Assembly: GCA_029265975.1 (NCBI GenBank)
Contig: JAJUGN010000003.1
Span: 18,738 to 82,737 of the forward strand
Source: Clostridiales bacterium
Lineage (GTDB): Bacteria; Bacillota; Clostridia; Oscillospirales; Oscillospiraceae
DNA: 64,000 nucleotides
Direction: 5' to 3'
Shown: positions 58,862 through 64,000 of the stretch, piece after piece
How the letters are laid out: each line of letters opens with the position of its first letter
Position numbering within the stretch: position 1 is the first letter of the stretch
Translations under genes and position numbers: made by a program
The notes under the pieces: model-generated
The model's input: only the letters and a program-made list of their open reading frames with translations
Told to the model about the DNA's origin: nothing
The model's database searches: none

Positions 58862-59041
58862 AAATAAAGCCTCTGTCTTTCGTTTATAAAATACGCCCGA
58901 TTATGTCATCATATTACCACATCGGCGCTAACGCTGCAATCCTTGCGCGGAAATAAGGCGTCTTACCGGCTATTATTTACGCAAAATCTTGAAATTTCGT
59001 TGAAATGCAATTGCTCTTTGCTGTTGCCCCCGAGGCCTTTG

Positions 59042-59512
59042 TCAGGGAGCCTGGGAAATCTCTTTTCCGGCGGCCTGCTCCCCTCCTCTCTCCCTGAAAG
59101 CGTCGTATCTGATCGCAACGTCCGGGTTTTCCCTTACAAACCCAATAAACTCTTCTATAAGGCGCACCGTATCGCCGCTAAGAGTGTGCTCTGCCTTTTC
59201 CGTTTCGGATAATATCTCATGCTGGGACACGCCGAGGATTTTAAGGAGCGCCTCTATGGTATTGTGACGCTTCAAAAGCATCGCGCCCACACTTTTGCCG
59301 TCCTCCTCGAGCATTATATAGCCGTATTTCTCATACTTTATAAGGCCCAGCTCGCTCAGCTTCTGCACCATTCTCGTGGCCGAGGGCGGCTGTACGCTCA
59401 AAGCCTCCGAAAGCTCGTGTATCCTTACAAAGCCCGTGCTCTGGGAGAGGCGGAATATCATTTCAAGATAATCCTCCATGGAGGCCGTAAGGGAATTGTC
59501 TTCCTTTTTCAT
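59042..59512 (-). CDS. mntR: DtxR/MntR-family metalloregulator
   Basis: MEDYLEMIFRLSQSTGFVRIHELSEALSVQPPSATRMVQKLSELGLIKYEKYGYIML; divergent from an Nramp gene. Confidence 0.85.
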   Translation of the reverse strand: MKKEDNSLTASMEDYLEMIFRLSQSTGFVRIHELSEALSVQPPSATRMVQKLSELGLIKYEKYGYIMLEEDGKSVGAMLLKRHNTIEALLKILGVSQHEILSETEKAEHTLSGDTVRLIEEFIGFVRENPDVAIRYDAFRERGGEQAAGKEISQAP

Positions 59513-59670
59513 ATATTCGCTGAATGTTTTAAAAATCGTTTTCCATAAAAAACCTCCCTTAAAACATATTCGCTTCAGAATATGACGCCTTTGCGGGAAA
59601 TAGGCCCCGGGGCCTGCATATTCCGCTGTAACTTTGTTTTTTTCCGTTTCATAAATTGTATCAGGCGAAT

Positions 59671-59690
59671 ATTTTTAGCTTAGGGAAATA
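59671..59690. promoter_or_regulatory. possible MntR-type operator
   Basis: ATTTTTAGCTTAGGGAAATA between divergent mntR and Nramp genes, weakly resembling known Bacillus MntR sites. Confidence 0.35.
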
Positions 59691-59709
59691 CTTGATCGGA
59701 ACGTGAAAA

Positions 59710-60984
59710 ATGAAGGATTTAACTGAAACGGGCTCCAGGCCCGAAAACGCCCTTGCATACGCCGCAGAAAATGCAAGGAATAAAACAAGAAATTTTTTCA
59801 AATTTATGGGGCCGGCGTTTGTGGTGAGCGTCGCCTACATAGACCCCGGCAACTTCGCGGCCAACATAAGCGGAGGCTCACATTTCGGCTACTCCCTGCT
59901 GTGGGTGATACTCCTCAGCAATCTTATGGCCATTTTCCTCCAGATAATGTCGGCAAAGCTCGGCATAGCGACGGGGCGAAGCCTCCCGGAAATGTGCCGG
60001 GAAGCCTTCCCGAAAAGCGCAAACTGGTTTTTTTATATTTTGGCGGCCGCTGCGGCCATGGCTACGACTCTCGCAGAATTTGTAGGCGGTGCTCTGGGTT
60101 TTCACCTTCTCTTCGGGATACCGCTCGTCTGGTCGGCTTTTCTGACCGTCGCTGTAACCTTCGGAATAATATACCTTCAGAAATACGGGCAGAAAACAGT
60201 TGAGAAAGTAATAGCGGGGCTTATCGCGGTAGTGTGCGCGGCTTACGCCGTCGAGCTTTTTCTGGCGAAGCCTGATTGGGGTCAGGTGGTAATGCACACG
60301 CTTGTGCCCTCGATTCCGAACGGCCGGGCCACGCTTGTCGCGGTCTCCATGATGGGCGCGACCGTAATGCCTCATGTTATTTACCTGCACTCTCAGCTTG
60401 TGCAGTTCAGAAACCCCGGCGAAGACAGAAAAAGGCACCTGCTTATGGAGAAAATCGATATTGCGGTCGCCATGAACATAGCTTTTGTGGTGAACGCGTC
60501 CATGGTCGTGGTATCTGCGGCGGTTTTTTACGGCAGGGGCGTCGCAGTTGACTCAATCGAGCTTGCGCACAGGTCGCTCGAGCCGCTTCTGGGTCCTCTT
60601 TCGGGGGGAACCTTCGGGGCCGCGCTTCTGGCCTCCGGCTTTTCCTCCTCGTCGGTCGGCGCGATGGCCGGGGAGAGCATCATGGACGGTTTCGTCGGTT
60701 TCAAGCTGCCGCTCAGCGCAAGAAGGCTTATAACGATGCTGCCCGGCTTTGCCGTAATAATCTCCGGCGTAAATCCCATGGACGCCCTGGTCCTGAGCCA
60801 GGCAGGCCTGAGCTTCGCCCTGCCCGCAGCCATTGTTCCTATGCTTATAATAACAGGCAAAGAGAAGTACATGGGCGAATTTGTGAACAAGAGGTGGGTC
60901 CGGGTCCTCGGCGCGATAATCGCTTCCGCGATAATCTTGTTTAACGCCGCTCTGCTGCACTTCACCTTTTCAGGCGGAATATAA
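59710..60984 (+). CDS. mntH: Nramp-family divalent metal transporter
   Basis: MGPAFVVSVAYIDPGNFAANISGGSHFGYSLLWVILLSNLMA; MPHVIYLHSQL. Confidence 0.93.
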   Translation: MKDLTETGSRPENALAYAAENARNKTRNFFKFMGPAFVVSVAYIDPGNFAANISGGSHFGYSLLWVILLSNLMAIFLQIMSAKLGIATGRSLPEMCREAFPKSANWFFYILAAAAAMATTLAEFVGGALGFHLLFGIPLVWSAFLTVAVTFGIIYLQKYGQKTVEKVIAGLIAVVCAAYAVELFLAKPDWGQVVMHTLVPSIPNGRATLVAVSMMGATVMPHVIYLHSQLVQFRNPGEDRKRHLLMEKIDIAVAMNIAFVVNASMVVVSAAVFYGRGVAVDSIELAHRSLEPLLGPLSGGTFGAALLASGFSSSSVGAMAGESIMDGFVGFKLPLSARRLITMLPGFAVIISGVNPMDALVLSQAGLSFALPAAIVPMLIITGKEKYMGEFVNKRWVRVLGAIIASAIILFNAALLHFTFSGGI

Positions 60985-61023
60985 GCTACGGGCGGGGCGC
61001 CTGACGCCCCGCCCGTAGCTTAT
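60981..61023 (+). terminator. long hairpin terminator overlapping the stop codon
   Basis: ATAAGCTACGGGCGGGGCG CCTGA CGCCCCGCCCGTAGCTTAT, 19-bp perfect stem. Confidence 0.75.
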
Positions 61024-61259
61024 ATTCACACGCCGCGCCCGAGCCGCCCATGAACCCCGGCGCCGAACAAAATCCTCTCCGCCGCCGGGGTTTAGCCCTG
61101 AGACTGATGCGCGGGCCTTATCTGCCGGGCTTCCCCGCCTTCACGGAGCGAAAAACCTTTTCTGCCGCCGTTTGATACCAATATAGCTTTTGACAAAGGC
61201 ATGAAATGGTAGTATCATATGCAGGCAGACTAAAATATCAGTAAAGGCGAACTCTCTCC

Positions 61260-61718
61260 ATGAAAAAACGAAATTTGCTTTCCTTTCTGCTCGTCATACT
61301 AATAATAGCGACTCTCGCTTTCATATGGGGCAACTCGCTGCAAAGCATTCCGGAGTCTAAAATCAAAAGCGGCAAGGCGCTGGAAATAATCGCCCCTGTT
61401 CTCGAATTTTTTGTCGGCAAAGGAAACGTAACCGATCATCTGGTCAGAAAGCTGGCGCACTTTACCGAATACTTCGTTCTCGGCATTGAGCTTTCTCTTC
61501 TCATGGCGGTCAGGAGCAGGGTGAGCTTTCAGGGCGTCTGCAACTGCCTTTTTGCGGGACTCGCGGCGGCGGTCACGGACGAGTCGATACAGATAATCTC
61601 AAACCGCGGGCCGCTCGTTTCGGACGTGCTGCTCGATTTCTGCGGAGTGTCGGCAGCCGTTTTTTTGGTGCTCCTTATTATCGCGCTTATAAAGCCAAAA
61701 AAGCGTTACAGGAGCTGA
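61260..61718 (+). CDS. VanZ-family membrane protein
   Basis: VRKLAHFTEYFVLGIELSLL; AAVTDESIQIISNRGPLVSDVLLDFCG. Confidence 0.88.
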   Translation: MKKRNLLSFLLVILIIATLAFIWGNSLQSIPESKIKSGKALEIIAPVLEFFVGKGNVTDHLVRKLAHFTEYFVLGIELSLLMAVRSRVSFQGVCNCLFAGLAAAVTDESIQIISNRGPLVSDVLLDFCGVSAAVFLVLLIIALIKPKKRYRS

Positions 61719-61924
61719 CAGGATCTTTCCGCACAGTATGCGTTATTCGGCATTTGGAGTCAGATTATAAAATATATTGACAAAACAGCTTTTTAGGAGT
61801 AAAATACAAAAATAAAAAATGAGCAAATGAGCGACAAAGGCGTCGCAGATGTATTTCTGTCGCTTTTTGCCGCTTTTTTGTATATTATCAAGCGCTTATC
61901 ACACATAATTTAATAATCTTAAAG

Positions 61925-62190
61925 GCGTCGACAAAGAGAAGTAGTACGCAAGTCAGTTTTCAGTGAGTCCGGGACAGTGCAAACCGGGTATCGGGCCCGT
62001 ATGAATAACACTTTGTAGCCGCAATCTGAAAGCCCGGGTTTTATTCGGGCAAGTAGGTGCGCCGTGTCCGCGCGTTAAGCGGCCGGGCTTTCATACGGAA
62101 GCCTTAAGGAGACCCTCTGGGTAAAATAGGTGGCACCGCGGGCATACAGCTGCTCGTCCTATTGAAAACAGCTGTACATTTATTTTACTG
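61925..62190 (+). ncRNA. T-box leader (probably Asn-responsive)
   Basis: T-box core ATAGGTGGCACCGCGGGC at 62127-62143; Stem I AAAGAGAAGTAGTA...; AATAACACTT region with candidate AAC specifier; CAGCTG.../CAGCTG terminator then T-rich; directly upstream of asnB. Confidence 0.9.
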
Positions 62191-62202
62191 GGAGGAAATT
62201 TT

Positions 62203-63783
62203 ATGTGTTCAATCATGGGTTATTGCGGAACGGACATTCCGGTTCCGGAATTCAAAAAGCATTTTGACAAGACGGTTTCCAGGGGTCCTGACGCGAGCAG
62301 GATCATCGAAACCGGCTGCGGCCTTCTGGGCTTTCACCGTCTTGCGATCATGGGTCTAAACGAGTGCGGCATGCAGCCCTTCGAGCTTGGCGGGAGCTAT
62401 GTAGTCTGCAACGGAGAGCTTTACGGCTTCCGTCCCGTCAAAAAGGAGCTGCAAAAAAAGGGCTACGCTTTCAGGGGCGATTCCGACTGCGAGCTAATTC
62501 TTCCGCTCTACCGCGAGTTCGGTCTTTCAATGTTCGAAAAGCTGGATGCGGAATTTGCCATGGTTATTTACGACGCGGAGAAAAATTCGCTGATAGCCGC
62601 GCGCGACCCGATAGGCATCCGCCCCCTGTTCTACGGCTATACCAAAGCCGGAAGCATAGTTTTTGCGAGCGAGGCCAAGAACCTTGTCGGACTTACCGAA
62701 AAGGTCTCTCCCTTTCCTCCCGGGCACTACTACTGCGACGGCGAATTCATCTGCTATTGCGATATAGCGAGGGTGGACAAAGTTATAGACGACGATCTCG
62801 ATACGATATGCAAAAATATCCACGATAAGCTTGTCGCCGGCATAGTGAAAAGGCTTGACGCGGACGCGCCGCTCGGCTTTCTTCTCAGCGGCGGCCTTGA
62901 CAGCTCCCTCGTCTGCTCCGTGGCGGCCAAAACCCTCGGAAAGCCCATAAGGACCTTTGCCATAGGAATGACCGCCGACGCCATAGACCTTAAATACGCC
63001 AGGGAGGTTGCCGATTATATCAAAAGCGACCATACCGAGGTGGTCATTTCGAAGGAAGATGTGCTGAACGCCCTTGAAACCGTCGTCAGCATTCTCGGCA
63101 CATACGACATAACGACTATACGCGCCAGCATAGGCATGTACATGGTATGCAAATACATCCACGAAAACACCGACGTGCGTGTGCTGCTTACCGGCGAGAT
63201 TTCGGACGAGCTTTTCGGGTACAAATATACCGATTTTGCCCCCAGCCCGGAGGAGTTTCAGAAGGAGGCGCAGAAGCGCCTGCGGGAGCTCCATGTATAC
63301 GACGTGCTGCGCGCGGACCGGTGCATATCCGTAAATTCCCTGGAGGCGAGGGTACCCTTCGGAGACCTGGACTTTGTAAAATACGTCATGGCGGTCGATC
63401 CCGCCAAGAAAATGAACGTCTACAACAAGGGCAAATATCTCTTAAGGCGCGCCTTCGAGGGCGATTATCTGCCCTACGGCATTCTTTACCGTGAAAAGGC
63501 GGCCTTCAGCGACGCCATGGGACACTCGATGGTCGATTATCTCAAGGAATACGCAGAGTCAAGGTATTCGGACGAGGAGTACGAAAAAGCGGCGGCGAAA
63601 TACGATTTTGCAAGGCCCTTCACCAAGGAATCCCTGCTGTACCGCGAGCTTTTTGAAAAATATTATCCCGGTCAGGCGGAAATGGTGTTCGACTTCTGGA
63701 TGCCCAACAAGGAATGGGAAGGCTGCAACGTGAACGACCCGTCCGCCAGAGTCCTTTCAAACTACGGCGACTCGGGCAAATAG
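62203..63783 (+). CDS. asnB: asparagine synthase (glutamine-hydrolysing)
   Basis: MCSIMGYCG Cys2 class II amidotransferase; GFLLSGGLDSSLVCSVAAK PP-loop; LLTGEISDELFGYKY. Confidence 0.95.
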   Translation: MCSIMGYCGTDIPVPEFKKHFDKTVSRGPDASRIIETGCGLLGFHRLAIMGLNECGMQPFELGGSYVVCNGELYGFRPVKKELQKKGYAFRGDSDCELILPLYREFGLSMFEKLDAEFAMVIYDAEKNSLIAARDPIGIRPLFYGYTKAGSIVFASEAKNLVGLTEKVSPFPPGHYYCDGEFICYCDIARVDKVIDDDLDTICKNIHDKLVAGIVKRLDADAPLGFLLSGGLDSSLVCSVAAKTLGKPIRTFAIGMTADAIDLKYAREVADYIKSDHTEVVISKEDVLNALETVVSILGTYDITTIRASIGMYMVCKYIHENTDVRVLLTGEISDELFGYKYTDFAPSPEEFQKEAQKRLRELHVYDVLRADRCISVNSLEARVPFGDLDFVKYVMAVDPAKKMNVYNKGKYLLRRAFEGDYLPYGILYREKAAFSDAMGHSMVDYLKEYAESRYSDEEYEKAAAKYDFARPFTKESLLYRELFEKYYPGQAEMVFDFWMPNKEWEGCNVNDPSARVLSNYGDSGK

Positions 63784-63814
63784 AAAAACATTCAGGGGGC
63801 ATTTCATGCCCCCT

Positions 63815-64000
63815 CAGACTGTCAAAAAAGCCCAAAGGGCTTTTTTGACAGGGGGGTTAAATGACGGCCGCTCTGCCGCGCCCGTCATGAGAGGTGTCAT
63901 TTCCGACGTACACGCCGCCGGAAATGACAGATTTGACTTTGTTTCCGCCATTCGCGGCGGAAATTCTGCGAAGCTTTTTTGCTGTAAACAAGTTCTTTGA
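63815..64000. mobile_element. hairpin-inserting MITE-like element, copy E, truncated by the window edge
   Basis: CAGACTGTCAAAAAAGCCCAAAGGGCTTTTTTGACA... same orientation as A; left hairpin AGGGGGCAT TTC ATGCCCCCT at 63794-63814. Confidence 0.85.

Overview
The window looks like a Bacillota/Clostridia-type chromosome segment. This is inferred from gene content: SLH protein, BlaI/BlaR1-like pair, T-box, YjdF and SufCB. It is mostly ordinary housekeeping and transport genes on both strands. I found no rRNA, tRNA, CRISPR array or transposase gene. Three things stand out. (1) There is a family of about 194-bp non-coding elements, with four complete copies and one copy cut by the right window edge. 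Each copy sits inside or next to a Rho-independent-terminator-like hairpin, and the whole locus-specific hairpin (about 26-39 bp) is duplicated on both sides. The elements have imperfect terminal inverted repeats (CAGACTGTCAAA / CAGCTTGTCAAA) and carry their own symmetrical terminator. This looks like a structure-targeting, MITE-like mobile element. (2) An 11-gene co-directional operon (43819-57524) looks like a divergent Gram-positive Pel-type exopolysaccharide locus. It has a PelF-like glycosyltransferase with C-terminal repeats, a PelG-like membrane protein and a GH114/PelA-hydrolase-like protein. It also has a membrane-GAF-degenerate HD-GYP protein where PelD would be expected, mixed with ATP-grasp, MurJ/Wzx-like, GT2 and DUF2304 genes. 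(3) A probable structured ncRNA (about 19417-19705) has a near-consensus promoter, GNRA-type hairpins and a strong terminator. Other points: a YjdF-type riboswitch candidate, a T-box upstream of asnB, four tandem soluble chemoreceptor-like paralogs, a possible Zur operator and a minimal SufC-SufB pair. All family names come from reading the translated sequences by eye; no database searches were run.
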